A stretch of 64,000 nucleotides of DNA from Pochonia chlamydosporia 170 (lineage: Eukaryota; Ascomycota; Sordariomycetes; Hypocreales; Clavicipitaceae), in the NCBI RefSeq assembly GCF_001653235.2, contig NC_035795.1, positions 1,860,001-1,924,000 of the forward strand. Reading direction: 5' to 3'. Made by a program: the position numbers and the translations under genes. Each line of letters starts with the position of its first letter. Positions within the stretch are counted from its first letter, which is position 1. Below are positions 33,591-45,532 of the stretch, piece by piece. The notes below the pieces were generated by a model. The model was not told where the DNA came from. It did not search any database and saw only the letters and a program-made list of their open reading frames with translations.

Positions 33591-36500
33591 CTAAATCTTG
33601 CTATTCCCCCCCTCAAGCAACTCAACCGCAGCACCGCCGATAGCCATCTTCCCAGTCTCCTTAATCTTCGTCTGGAAAACGACCTTGTTGCCCTCGCGCC
33701 ACATCTCCGTCACAAGAGTCTGGCCGGGGTCCACGGTGCCCGCAAACCGCACCTTGATGTTCTTAAACGGTCCGAAAGCCTCGTAGATAGCTTTACCAGC
33801 AACGCCAAACGAGCAAAGACCATGAAGGATAGGACGCTTAAAGCCGCCCATCTTGGCGAACGAGGGGTCAATATGCAGTGGGCTTTCAAAGTTAGCACGA
33901 CCTTCCATCACGAACGCGGGGAAACAACATACTTGTAGTCGCCGCTCAGACGATAAATAGCAGCCTGGTTCTCATCCGTCTTCGACTCGACAACCGTATC
34001 AGGAGCCCTCTTGGGAGGCGCATTCGCAGCCGTAGCAGCACCCCTATCCTGACCCTTCTTGGGGCCGTCGAAGCCGCCGCTGCCGCGCACAAAGGCCGTC
34101 ATCTCGCTGTAGAAGACGTCCTCGCCGGTCTCTTTGTTGACGGTCGTGAGGGCCGTCTTCACGACAGCGGCGTTGCCCTTGTCCACCACCTCGACGAGCT
34201 TGCCGCGCGATTCGAGGGTCCCGCTCGTGGGGAGCGGGAACTTGCGGATCTCGAGGTACTGCTCGCCGTGGAGGAGCATCATGGGCGAGAAGTTGGGGAT
34301 GAGGTTGCCAAAGTCGAAGGGCATGTCGGCGCTGAAGATGGGGATGACGCCAAAGGTGGGAAGGACTTGGAAGTCCTCGGCGCCCTCACTGCACATGGTT
34401 AGGACGAGAAAATTTGTGTGGAAAGGAGTCAAAACGTACAAGACGTATTTCAGCTCGTTGTGCTTGGCACCGAGACCGAGGTTGTAGAGGATTGAGTCGC
34501 GCTCTTCGAATTTGAATTCAACGGCGGGACCTTCCTTGCCGATGACGGCCTTGATGGCATCGAGGTACTCGTTGCTGGCGGTGGTGTCGGCCTTTTAGAT
34601 GCACGAATCAGCAATTGGTTCTTTGTGGGATTTTCAAGTGTTTATGTTGGATTTTTCTTCATTTCCATTTTTACATGTTCTAGTCCTATCTAATTGTACA
34701 CAAGACGTATCATAAGGGTTCAACGTTGGAAAAAACATAAGAAATCGCTCATACCTTCTCAGCAACGTTGCCCATGTTGCCCATAATCTTCATCATAGAA
34801 TCCTGGGCCTTCTCAGGGTTATCCACGCGGTCATCGTCAAAGTTGACAATGTCCTTCCAGTGCTTGACAACCTCCTCAGGCACGAGGGTCACGTTGACGG
34901 GGAATCCGTGGCCGCCGGTTCGCTGCCAGCGAGTCTTGCCGCACCAGCCGCTGCCGACTTCGTACAGTCCGCCGGTGGGGTCGGGGCAGTTGTCGCCGCA
35001 GAGAGCGAGGATCAGAGGCGCAATGTAGTCGGGCTTGAAGGCCTGGACCATCTCGGGAGGCATGACGGTGGCGGTCATGGCGGTGCCGGCGTTGGGGGCG
35101 ATAGTGTTGACAAAGATGTTGTACTTTTGGCCTTCAATGGCGAGGGCTCGGGAGAATCCGAGGATACCGCATTTCTAGAGATTGTTAGGACGCGTTGTTA
35201 TGAGGGAAGAGGCATGTGAAACTTACAGCAGCAGCGTAGTTGGCCTGGCCAAAGTTGCCGTAGACACCGCTGGTGGAGGTGGTGTTGATGACACGGCCGT
35301 ACTTTTGCTTGAGGAAGTAAGGCCAGGCAGCCTTGGTGACCTTGTAGGTGCCGCGGAGGTGCACATTGAAGACGGGGTCCCAGAGGTTGTCGTCCATGTT
35401 GGCAAAGGCCTTGTCACGGAGGATACCGGCATTGTTGACAACGATATCAATGCGGCCGTAGTTGTCAATGGCAGCCTTGACACATGCATCGCCATCCTCG
35501 GCAGAAGCCTTGACACCAACGGCCTTGCCGCCAGCCTTCTTGATCTCGTTGACGACATCATCGGGGTTCATGAGGTCGTTGACAACGACAGTGGCGCCGT
35601 ACTTGGCAAAGGCCAAGCAGTAAGCGCGGCCGATACCTGCACCACCACCAGTGACGAGGGCAACCTTGCCGGTGAAGTCGACCTTACCGCCCTGCTCGCT
35701 GGGTCCCATCTTCATGGAGTCCTCGAGCAGAGTCAAGAAGTCATTGGGACCAGAAGGGTACTGCGGCTTGTTGGAGAAGTCGACAACCTGATCCCACTTC
35801 TTCAGGATAGCGCTTGGGGTGTAGGAGTCGTCGGCCTTGAGGAGCAGACCGTTGGATCGCTCCCAGCGGAGCTTGGCAACGTGACCACCGCCAACTTCGA
35901 AAATGCCGCCGTTCTCACTCTTGTTGCCGGAGTGGACGAGGACAGCGACCAGGGGAACCACCCACTCGGGCTTGAGCTGCTCGAGGACATCGGGGGGCAT
36001 GACAGTGGAGGTCATTCGGCTGGCGGCTACACATCACTCTGTTAGATCTCCCCGTCTTTCTGCCTGGTACAGCAATTTGAGCCTTCAAACTTACCAATAG
36101 GAGCAATGACGTTGCACATAATGTTGTACTTGGCACCCTCCTTAGCCAGAGTCTCGGTGAAACCAACCATGGCCAACTTGGCAGCCGAGTAGTTGGTCTG
36201 ACCGAAGTTGCCGAACAGACCAGCCGCAGAGGCAGTGTTGATGACACGGCCATACTTTTGTTTTCTAAAGTGCGGCCAAGCAGCGCGGGCAACCTTGTAA
36301 GCACCCTTGACATGAACCTTCATAATGAGGTCCCAGTCCTGGTCGGTCATGTTCTTGAAGCTGATATCCCGCAGGATACCAGCATTGTTGATGACGACAT
36401 CAACGCGGCCAAAGGCCTGGATGGCAGTCTCGATGATCTTGTCGCCATCCTCGACGCTGTTGTAGTTGGCAGCAGCCTTGCCGCCCGCCTTCTTAATCTC

Positions 36501-36750
36501 GTCGACCACAACATCGGCAGCCTACGCAAAAAAGTGCAAGTCAGCATTTGCGCAATTCACATGTGAAAACTTTCGCATGTGTCAATCTCACCTTCGAAGA
36601 GTTACCCTCGCCCTGGAACGAACCTCCCAAGTCGTTGACAACGACGCTCGCGCCGCGCGAAGCGAAGAAAAGAGCGTAGGCCTTGCCGAGACCACCGCCA
36701 GCGCCGGTGACGACAACAACCTGGCCGTCGAATCTCAATTGCTCAGCCAT
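33591..36750 (-). CDS. fox2: peroxisomal multifunctional beta-oxidation enzyme (hydratase 2 / 3R-hydroxyacyl-CoA dehydrogenase)
   Basis: Seven exons (36750-36592, 36521-36095, 36026-35227, 35174-34755, 34591-34440, 34388-33933, 33882-33591) join in phase to 901 aa, the normal Fox2 length. It converts trans-2-enoyl-CoA to 3-ketoacyl-CoA through the 3R-hydroxy intermediate. Two tandem short-chain dehydrogenase domains are visible. The first has [19 protein letters not shown] and NYSAAK. The second has [19 protein letters not shown] and NYAAA|K, with an intron splitting the catalytic Tyr-x3-Lys motif. The C-terminal MaoC-type hydratase 2 has the D-x4-H pair in DYNPLHIDP. The protein ends SKI, a type 1 peroxisomal signal. 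Two CCTCGG boxes lie about 325-355 bp upstream of the ATG. Confidence 0.97.
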
Positions 36751-37886
36751 GGTGTGATGTGATGTAATGTGGAGATGGCGGAGTTCTCTCTGGTTTTTGC
36801 TTTCTGCGGGACGCTTCAACCACAGAAACAAAAGGGAATCAAGAGAGATGCAAACGGGGTATAAAGATGAAGTTTGTTGGAAGGGGGGAAGATGGGGGGA
36901 AGATAAAAGGAAAAAAGAAGCCGAGAGGAACGGAGACCGGGAGAACCAGCGCAGGTGACGTTATGGCTTTAACTCTGGAACTCGACGGATGGATGGTCGG
37001 CCTGGGGATTCTGCGGATGCTTCGTGCTTCGGCAGCGAAAACGTACCAGAAACCGCTTGTCAAGGTCCAGTGCCTCGGCTGGAGGAGCTCAGGCGGGTAC
37101 CGAGGGGTGGTGGATGCGGAGGGCGCTAGTCCCGATTGGGATGTGTGGTGAGCCGGGGTAAACTTCACATGCTTGCTTGACGGCGGCACTGGGAGTCAAG
37201 AGTCGAGATATTTTTGAGCATGTTGGCAATTCGTAGAGGGGAGATTTGCCCATATCTATTTCTTGTAGTCTATTAAGCCGTCGCTTTACCGGCGAGTGGT
37301 ATGCATTGCTGATTTCCTGTCCCTCTTAGAATTCAATACGATTTCCCCAGTCTTCTTCCGTACAGACCGGAGATTCAATTCATGTGGAGCCGGGCCAAGT
37401 GCCTTTCTCGTCGTAGTCAGGCTGGTCAAAGTCCGGTGCAGCTTCATTCACATGGAGATTTGTTGACAAGTGTATTTCGCATGTCATCAGGTACAATGGT
37501 CCATGTTACACGGAATGTATTGGTCAGTCATGCACGCTCAGAATGCAGTACGACTGCAAATGTGGCACAAATGTATCTGCCCGTCAATTATCCATGACTG
37601 AGCAAGTTGAATCAGGCGCCATACATTTTCTCAGTACAACCGCTAATACATCAAATTCCACATGCTAATACGGCACACCACGAAGACCACATTATTCATA
37701 GGTATCATAAGTCTTGAGTGATAATTGCAGACAAAGAACTCAACGCCAGCCCACCATCCACCATCTCTCACGAGTCCACATGTGACTCTCCCTATTCCAT
37801 GCTCAACAGCCGCCCTGCCATCACCCAACAAGCCAATCTACACTCTAACAACCCATTTGCTTCAAGGCAGCATCACCACAGCCCGG
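36751..37886. other. fox2 promoter and CorA-like 3' region
   Basis: Holds the fox2 upstream region with CCTCGG boxes at 37073 and 37100, and the CorA-like 3' end. No gene is called. Confidence 0.5.
37073..37105 (-). promoter_or_regulatory. paired FarA/FarB-type fatty-acid response boxes upstream of fox2
   Basis: CCTCGG (37073-37078) and CCGAGG (37100-37105) are inverted copies of the six-base core bound by the FarA/FarB regulators of fatty-acid catabolism in Aspergillus. They lie 323-355 bp before the fox2 start. A single hexamer is expected by chance about every 2 kb counting both strands, so the pair adds weight but not proof. Confidence 0.5.
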
Positions 37887-40074
37887 TCAAACCATTTCTC
37901 CCGCCGTAGGTCGCCTCACCACCCCATTCTGCGACATATCACGCAGCTCATGACCATTCGCCTTTGGTGCCACCAGTTGCGTTTCCGTCTGGGTCTCCAA
38001 CTGCGGTGTACGCCCCCCTTTCCCCTTCTTCTTTTCCTTCTTCTCCTGCTTCGCCAACTCGTGTTCCTCTCTCCTCGACAACTGATGCCGCACAGCAGGA
38101 TTGATCTTCTTGGGCGCAAAATACGGCTCTCCAAAATACCAGCCGGCAAAAGTTGCAACGGTAACCAGAAACGCAACAACCCAGTAGATCCAAAATTTGT
38201 CCGATACCTTCCACACGCCCCCCTCCGAGTTGAAGAACGACATGCTAAAAATGGCGGACACAAACGTAGCCGGTAGAAACAGCATCGTCACCAAGGCAAT
38301 AGTCCGCATCGCCTTGCTGTCCGTCCTTGTGTGATCAGCGATTTGCACCGAGATATTCGAGTCTTCCTGGGAGACCTTGTTGAATGCCAGTGTGGTCTCG
38401 CTCTGGATTCGAGCCGTGTTGGCTTCCGATCGATGCAAGTAACTCACAAGCATGTGGTGAGCGAATGCGAGGCCGGAGCGGATTTTTCTTGATGCAATTG
38501 GCGCGGTTGGCTCCTTCTCACCAGCTTCCTGACCGAGGATGCGCAGAAACTCCTCTTGGTGGCTGCGCATACTGTCTAACGTCACTGCGCCGACCTTGAG
38601 GGTTTCCGAGACGTGAACCACATGACGCGCAATTTTATGTAAGTGTGAGTAGTTGGGGTTTGCGGCTTCAAACTGCTTCTCTGCCTTCTCTCTCGCCTTT
38701 TCAACATCACGGATCATGTCGCGCGTGCGCCATACAGAGGAATTTTCTAGCTGGATAATCTCATTAGCCAGGCGTGGGTAGATCCAAAACGGATCCTGTA
38801 ATTCTCCCAGGGTCGGTGGAGGGTCCTGTAGGCATGACTGGAATTCACTCTTCAAACGACCCTCCTTTTGTGTGAATAGAAGGACGACGGTGTGATTGGT
38901 TTCCTTGTACCACCTGGAAAAGGTGTTCAACTTGTTCCACTCGTACTCGTCCTCGGGCTTTTTCTCCCCTGGCGAGGCATCCGGTTGTGTTGGAACCTGG
39001 GTAGTCTGAGGAGTTGGTTGGCCAAACGACTTGACTTGAAAGAAAGCCCAAGACTCTACAATTCAAATATCAAGTTAGCAGGGTGGACTGTAAACATTCA
39101 CACAAGGAATTGGAAAACAAAAACTCACTGGCGCCACCTATCTTTTTGTCATCTGCATCGGGGAGTTCTTCGAATCCAAAATAGCCATTAGCTCTTTTGC
39201 AACAATCCTCCCACCAGACTTTTGGAATGGCGAAATTGGACGTGAGTGCTTCGCGACATCCGTCCGCGCATTCCCTCACTTTCTCTGGGTTTACAATGCT
39301 AGTATAATGTTAGCCAGTATGGAGTACATGCCGAGTAGATTTCATACATGAGGGTAACTCCAGCCTTCGCTCCAGGTATATGGTATTCGGCCCCGGATTC
39401 CGTTGTCATGGCTGTCCCAATGTTGAGTGCGGAGGTTTCAAACTCGGTCAAGTTTGTGTTGCCTATTCGATTAGAATCTCGTGACTTCCATGTTTTAGGC
39501 CGGCAGTGCATACCATGTTGTAACTGTTGGATCTTCACCTGGGGACACTCGTTTGTACAAACGGTCGCCATGGTGCAACGGTCACCCACTCGTTTGGAGA
39601 TGAGGTCTAGTTGTTGGTTTGCCTCGACAGCCCCAAAGGCAGCAAGTTCGTTGACGTTGTTGACAACATAACAGACATTTATTTCGAGGACAACAAGGCA
39701 ATAAAAGGGGCTTTTGGAAGTGAGGCTAGACTGTTGGTCGAGGATCAGCCGTCAGCCCTGCCATCATCTGATGCATACACGGCAGCCAACTATCCCGGAA
39801 CATGGAAAGGAGCGGTAAACCACGAAGCAGTGTGGCAAGGCTCAGCGATAGCTCAGAAACGGTCAGCTACTAATTCAAAACAATATTACTTGCTGCGCAC
39901 CATTCGTGCAACCTGGCTGGACGCCTCGTTGCGATGGGAGGAGTTAAAATGCCATGCAGCCCCCGCTTCTGGGGATCGTCGAGCGGGATCAATCGATGAG
40001 CCAACGGGTTCAGCCGCAGGAGTCTTGGATTGAGGCTGGGGATGGGCGCCAATAACAGCCTCAATTGGTTTCAC
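37887..40074 (-). CDS. CorA-like membrane protein (fungal Mg-transporter-like family)
   Basis: Likely exons are 40074-39890, 39725-39514, 39462-39348, 39298-39129 and 39055-37887, in phase to 616 aa. The last four are well supported. The first, and its join across 39726-39889, is a best guess, because ELAAFGAVEANQQLDLISKRVGDRC must be coding but has no ATG nearby. The middle is typical of fungal CorA-like proteins: VCTNECPQV, EFETSALNIGTAMTTESGAEYHIP, CREAL, WWEDCCKRANGYFG, RDPFWIYPRL-like LQDPFWIYPRL, and VWRTRDMIRDVEK. Two C-terminal membrane helices, TIALVTMLFLPATFVSAIFSMSFF and FWIYWVVAFLVTVATFAGWYF, follow. The GMN signature of true CorA is replaced by MSFF, so ion transport is uncertain. 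The tail is Lys-rich. Confidence 0.8.
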
Positions 40075-40660
40075 TAGTTGGGCTCACTAGTGAGGCGAGC
40101 CTTGGTTGCTGCTGTGCGCACTTGGTGACTGCCCAATGTAACACGTCTTCGAAATTATTGGATTGGTTTTGTGGCGTGGACGCCGGGCTTAGACCTTCAA
40201 TGTTTGTGAGACAATCGCATTTTGTCGGGGAGCAGTGGTGCTGGACAGGGTTTGTTTGGTAACACAACTGAGTTGAACCAGACTGAAGTCAATGTGAATC
40301 GCTCGGCTGTTGCAGGCGTTGAGATTACCGATTGATCGGTCTATTAAAAGCGGTTGCAAAGTCAACTACCGTTGGCGCCGGTGGCGCATGAGACAGTTTT
40401 GTATCGACCCAGTCCTCGGAGGTCTTGACATGATGCAGTGAACTGTGTCATTTGGTGAGAAGGCAAGGTGGCCTTGGTCGTTGAGGAAGGGCGGTTCCGT
40501 GTGATTGATGAATTATGAGAGAGGTACACGAGGCATGCTTCTTGATGAAGCATGCGGATGTCGGTGGGAGAAACAACATTGACATGGAAGAATTTAGAAT
40601 CGTACCTCAGGTGCTCTTGCCTCCTTTGAACTTCTGGTGACGCATCCAACTGCATTGCAT

Positions 40661-40677
40661 ACCTACGAGGTAGGTAC
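40661..40677. repeat. inverted repeat TACCTAC/GTAGGTA
   Basis: Two 7 bp arms around a 3 bp centre. The arms match those of the longer palindrome 150 bp downstream. Confidence 0.6.
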
Positions 40678-40826
40678 ATTCGTGCTGGTGGCTGGAATCA
40701 AGGCAGAATGTGCGAGCATATCACAGATCCGACTGAGTGGTACAAGGTGATTACTGAGCAAGAAAGTATAAAAAATAATTTACGCCCAATGCATGCGCTT
40801 AATTTACATATACATGTGCCTGCTGT

Positions 40827-40850
40827 ATCTACCTACCTAGGTAGGTAGAT
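40827..40850. repeat. 24 bp perfect palindrome with ACCTACCTAGGTAGGT core
   Basis: The two 12-base halves (starting ATCTACCTACCT) are exact reverse complements with no spacer. CCTAGG-centred palindromes recur in intergenic DNA of some ascomycetes. No function is known to me. Confidence 0.85.
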
Positions 40851-42809
40851 AGATGATGCACTGCACGTTTCAACTGTACGGCTCAAAGTATAATTCCTTG
40901 ACGGTCGAGTTGTGCGCTAAATAATTGCAGCAATTGAGGGTCGCGAAAACCGAAAGAACAAAGACAAAAGGCATAGGTCTGTACTCCATGCTAAGCACAA
41001 AGTGCAAATCCGCATCGTATTACTCCAATATGGGCTCTCCTTCTCCTGGTGACATATTTGCAGCGACTGCGCTTATGACTGCACGTCGCCGTCAATTTCC
41101 ACCTCCGGCATCGCCACCTCTTTCACCACGGTGAAAAGCCAAACCGAGGATAAAATAAATCCGGGGTTCACGATGCGATGACTTATCAGCCTAGACTCTG
41201 GACCCTGGGCGCGTCCCAACTCCCACGTGCCATGACGACAGCGACTAATGGAGCTCAAGTGGGACGACAAATTTGAAAGTGGGAATGAGAAAATCCAGCC
41301 GGGTCACATGGCGCAGTGACTGGTTCCTGAATCCTTTGCGGATATTGAGCTGCGATGAGCTTCAACGTCAAGTTGGTTGATGCTGTACAGCAATGCGAAT
41401 GCTTTGACAAATGTTCCGGAGCAGGCTGGGGTCTTGTGACAACATTGAAACCTGACACAAAGTTGACACAGGCAAACATTTGTCTTTCCGGCCAAGCCAA
41501 ACCCAAAACCCCGATGGTCCGCAGCCCATATAGTGGGACTATCTGTCCAGTCTGGGTTTACTTTTATTTTTAATACAGTTCGTCACTGCGGAGTTTAAAC
41601 GCTCTCTCGACTGTTGGAGATATAAATCAACACGCCTACCTGTTTTTTGTTCAAAAAACCACCCGACCTTCGCCCAAGTCCCGTGCCTCTCTTTTCTTGC
41701 CTCTCACATCTCATATCCTCCTCCCGTCTGTCGTGGCACCTCGCGCATCAACTACTGCCGTCCTACTCCGTACGAGTCACTCAAATCACTAGCCGGGTCG
41801 AGCGTTGTGTCACCCATCTCCAAACTTGGAACTCTGGCTAGACGAAACAGCCATCAGACTATTTCATACGCGCGGGGAGGCTTGACCAAAAGAAAGCAAA
41901 TTCCCACCAGACGCCCATCAACGCCATTTGCGCCGACCAGCCTTGACTCCTTGAGACAGTAGCAATTCGCCGCCTCCAATTTGCACAAAGTACTACAGCT
42001 GCGCAGTGACGTTGCTCTTCTGGGCGGTGCTGCAGGTTGCCTCAATTTTCAGTTGGCTGTCCAATCCTCACGACGGCGGATTGACTTGTCTGTCACGCAT
42101 CCATCCATCTGCTGGTCCGCAATTTGATAATTCGTCTCTCCTCTGCTGCAGCTTGCCGCATCCAACGTGCATTGCGTCGTTGCCTCCCAACCACAGACTG
42201 GCATTGGTTGATTTGGGTTGCAGGGTGTCTTGTCCTTGGCCTGATCTGATCGCTTCTCTCAAATCACCATTTGCTCGGTGTACACGACCGACTCGACTCC
42301 AAAACATCCGCCTGGTGTCTGGTGACCAGGATCAAGCATTACGATTGACTAGCTCGCCTCGACCACAGTCACAGCCAGGATACAACCACGACCACAACCA
42401 CAATCACCCCGCCATCATATTGCGCAGCAATTCGCGTCCTACACTTGTTTGTGCACTCACCCATCCGCAAGCAAAATTACTCTGCATTTCTGCCAAGACG
42501 AGTGCGACTTTGCCGTCGCCACTTCACCTTTGTTCCATTGTCGCGGGTAGCTGCACAAGCCCCTGCACTTACGACCTGGACGCAGCAAAGAAGCACCAGT
42601 GACAGGTCTGGTGGTGCGGCTGGCTTGACCCGCTCGGATCGCATGACGGCGCACCGGCGGCGTTCACGGGGGGATTTATTAAGTGCATCATCATTGCCTT
42701 CCCCCATTTGATCCTCACAAGCCAAGAAACGCTTCAATAAAAGGAGTGCTGCTACTGCGGCCACCTCCTTCTCTGCATCGGCTCTGGTCCGGCCATATTG
42801 TACCTAGCC

Positions 42810-44929
42810 ATGCCTGCCTCAGTCCCCATCAACATGAGCAATTCTCCTCCAGCATACTTATTCGTGGTCAGGTAAGTAGACCAGTATTCTCCCATACGCA
42901 TGCATGCACGCGTGCACACACAACACGACGTGCTAACATTTGAATTAGACATGGAAGCCGATTAGACGCCGCCGACAAGTCATGGCATTTGACCTCGCCG
43001 ACCCCCTACGACCCTCCTCTGACCTATGGTGGTTTCCTCCAAGCACGACGAGTCGGCAACCAAATAGCGAGCATACTCGAACAAGCCAAAGCCGACAATG
43101 AAGGCTCCGGCTCTTCGAACGGCTCCAAGAAGCGGAAGCGATTCAAGATTGTCATTCACAGCTCCCCATTTCTACGATGCGTCCAGACCTCCATTGGAAT
43201 CAGCTCCGGACTCACCCAAACTTCCTCCGACTCCATTTACAACACGGCCGACTTGATTCTGCCACGAGCAGCACCACAGACGGAACCCTATTTTCAGTTC
43301 AAATCCACTCTTTTGCGCCTTGATTCTTTCCTAGGAGAGTGGCTCTCACCAGAGTACTTTGAGATGATTACCCCTCCACCAGGCCCGGCTCTCATGTTGG
43401 GGGGTGCAAAGGCGGAACTCTTGAGACGCGAAGATTACAGCATTTACGACGACATTCCGGAACCAGAGCTGCCGCGACCCTCGTCTGGATCTCTCTGGCA
43501 ATCGCCAAAATTGAGCCCTTCGCCTGCTCCCAGATCTCCCTCGACCGACAGCGAGGGATCAATAAACGTGTCAACGCTAAGCTCATCCCTTCCCACGCGG
43601 CCAGAAGCCAAGAGAGGATATGTTCCTCCCCGACCCATATACGCCGCTTCAAGTTCGGGAAGTATCCCGGAAGGCTTCGTTGCTCACGCCAGAGATGCCT
43701 CCGTCACAGTGGACTACCAGTGGGATTCTATGAGAGCACCTCTGGACTTTGGAGACGGAGGCAAGTTTGGTGAGGAGTGGGCTTCCATGCACAAACGATT
43801 CCGGGGTGGCATAAGAAAGCTGGTCAATTGGTATGCCTCGACTGACTCTCCCGCTGACCTGGTCGCAAAAGCCATGAAGAGCAGCGGCGCAGAACACGAG
43901 TCCGAGGATGAAGATGTCGAAACTGTTGTGATTATGGTTTCCCACGGTGCCGGGTGCAATGCCCTCATTGGCGCCATTACACATCAACCAGTTCTTATGG
44001 ACATTGGAATTGCTTCCCTCACCATGGCCTCGCGAAAGCCGAATTTGGACTACCAGGAGCTATTGGCCTCAACGCCAGGGCCGTCAGATCCTTCCAAGAA
44101 GACACTTGTGGCTGTTGACAAGATGTACGACATTCGGTTGTCTGCAAGCACGGAACACCTGCGACGTTCGAGCAACACAACCCCCGTTTCTGCGAGGTCC
44201 AACTCCACCGCCAACGTTTGGAATACAAACAACGGCTCAAGAGGCCGCACTTCAACCCTCTCCAGCCTCGGTGGTCCAGTCATGAGTCCATTCACATTCT
44301 CGGATCCTTTCTCATCGACTGGTAGTCGCAGCACCTCGGCCAGCGCAGCTCTGCCGCCTGTAATCCGACGGGATTCGGCCTCTCACCGGCCCCTGCCCAG
44401 AGGTCCCGCCCTTGCCTCCGTGGGATTCGGCAATTCGGCTGGATCGTCAAATCCAGGAAATCGATCTCCGCCTGCGTCCTCTTCGGGATTTGGCCTTTGG
44501 TCAGCCGGGCCATCGTCCTTGCGGCTCATGGATGATGGTAGCGAAGACGCTGATGATTTTGGCGCCATGCTACCCGACTTTGACCAGAAGCGATTCAAGA
44601 TGAGCTCCCCGACAAAGGAAGAGAAAGAACCCATCCTCTCTATTGACTCGGTTCCTTCATCCGCAATTGACGATGCGCCCATGTTTCCAGAGTTTCCGCC
44701 CTCAAGAACAGACGGCGTCCAAGACGGTCCCACAAAGACAATGCTCGCTGGTCCCATCAAGCTTCACACGAATCTGGGCCCCGATAAACCAGTGGAGGAG
44801 ATGAAGGTCACGCAGCTTGGAGCTGGGCTCGGTGGTCTGTGGGGTATTCCCCCTCCTCCAGATGAGGCCGAGCGGTTCCGAGATATGAGCCACACGAAGC
44901 GCCGGTGGACGGTTAACGAGCGTGCTTAG
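42810..44929 (+). CDS. histidine phosphatase (phosphoglycerate mutase-like) family protein
   Basis: Exons 42810-42871 and 42949-44929 join in phase to 680 aa. Splicing creates the catalytic VVRHGSRLD (RHG, about residues 21-23), with the phosphate pocket continued by IHSSPFLRCVQTS and the second His in MVSHGAGCNAL. The same set marks the PGAM/acid-phosphatase branch of the histidine phosphatase fold. The catalytic half is interrupted by a long Ser/Pro-rich loop (about 150-240). The C-terminal ~270 residues are Ser-rich and probably disordered, with several RRxS-like phosphorylation-type sites, ending in a conserved-looking GLWGIPPPPDE stretch. Such long fungal members are not glycolytic mutases. 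The substrate is unknown. ATG 42810 is the first in a frame that splices correctly; 42834 is an alternative. Confidence 0.88.
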
Positions 44930-45532
44930 ATGGTGTATTTGATGACATTTGATTTCAAGTTTTTTTTTTGTTTCGAGATAGACATGGGCGGAAGTAATAC
45001 CCTAATCATGGAGTCCAAGTGCATGGCATGGCGTATGGGGCAATATTGCCATATAATAAAAGTATTTGCGGATTGATATTAATCGTGTCTGAGTCAAGAT
45101 GAATGCATGGTACGCGGAGATGCCGTCTGGATGTCATTCCCCTGTGGATGTCAGTTGAACAGCTGAGCTTCGTGTTATACAACCCCAATGGTCGCAGGTG
45201 TTCGATCGTCCGTTCGAAACCATGAGAAGCTGAAGGCAGGTATTCATGAACCCCAAAAGTGAGTCCCCTACAGTATCTACACGTCAGTCCAGCCAGGAAC
45301 CCACATTGCCAAATACTCAAATTCCGTATATGCTCTATGTACAATATTCCCAAGACTACAGCAGTGTGACGGGTATTCTCTACATCACAGCCATCTAAAA
45401 CGAACCGCAAACCACTCATGCTCCCCCAAACCTCTATAAATTTACCACAAACCCTCAATTTTACTTCCTCGGCACGATTCCATGTCTACCCTCAATTTTA
45501 CCCCTTAACATGATTTCACACTACACCCTCAC
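44930..45532. other. convergent 3' intergenic
   Basis: 3' ends of the phosphatase-family gene and the carnitine carrier. A minus ORF of 150 codons (45006-45458) has no recognisable content. Confidence 0.5.

Larger units (their letters stand above)
40075..42809. other. 2.7 kb intergenic with palindromes and a pyrimidine-rich leader
   Basis: Between divergent genes. Two related palindromes lie at 40661-40677 and 40827-40850. The stretch 41640-42800 is C/T-rich and looks like the 5' leader of the downstream phosphatase gene. A 198-codon ORF inside it (42006-42602) lacks domains. Confidence 0.5.

Noticed and set aside
35182..36045. 287-codon plus-strand ORF
   Set aside because: Antisense shadow of fox2 exon 3; arises from its codon bias.
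42006..42602. 198-codon plus-strand ORF before the phosphatase-family gene
   Set aside because: Low-complexity C/T-rich leader; Cys/Ser/Pro-rich product without a recognisable fold.
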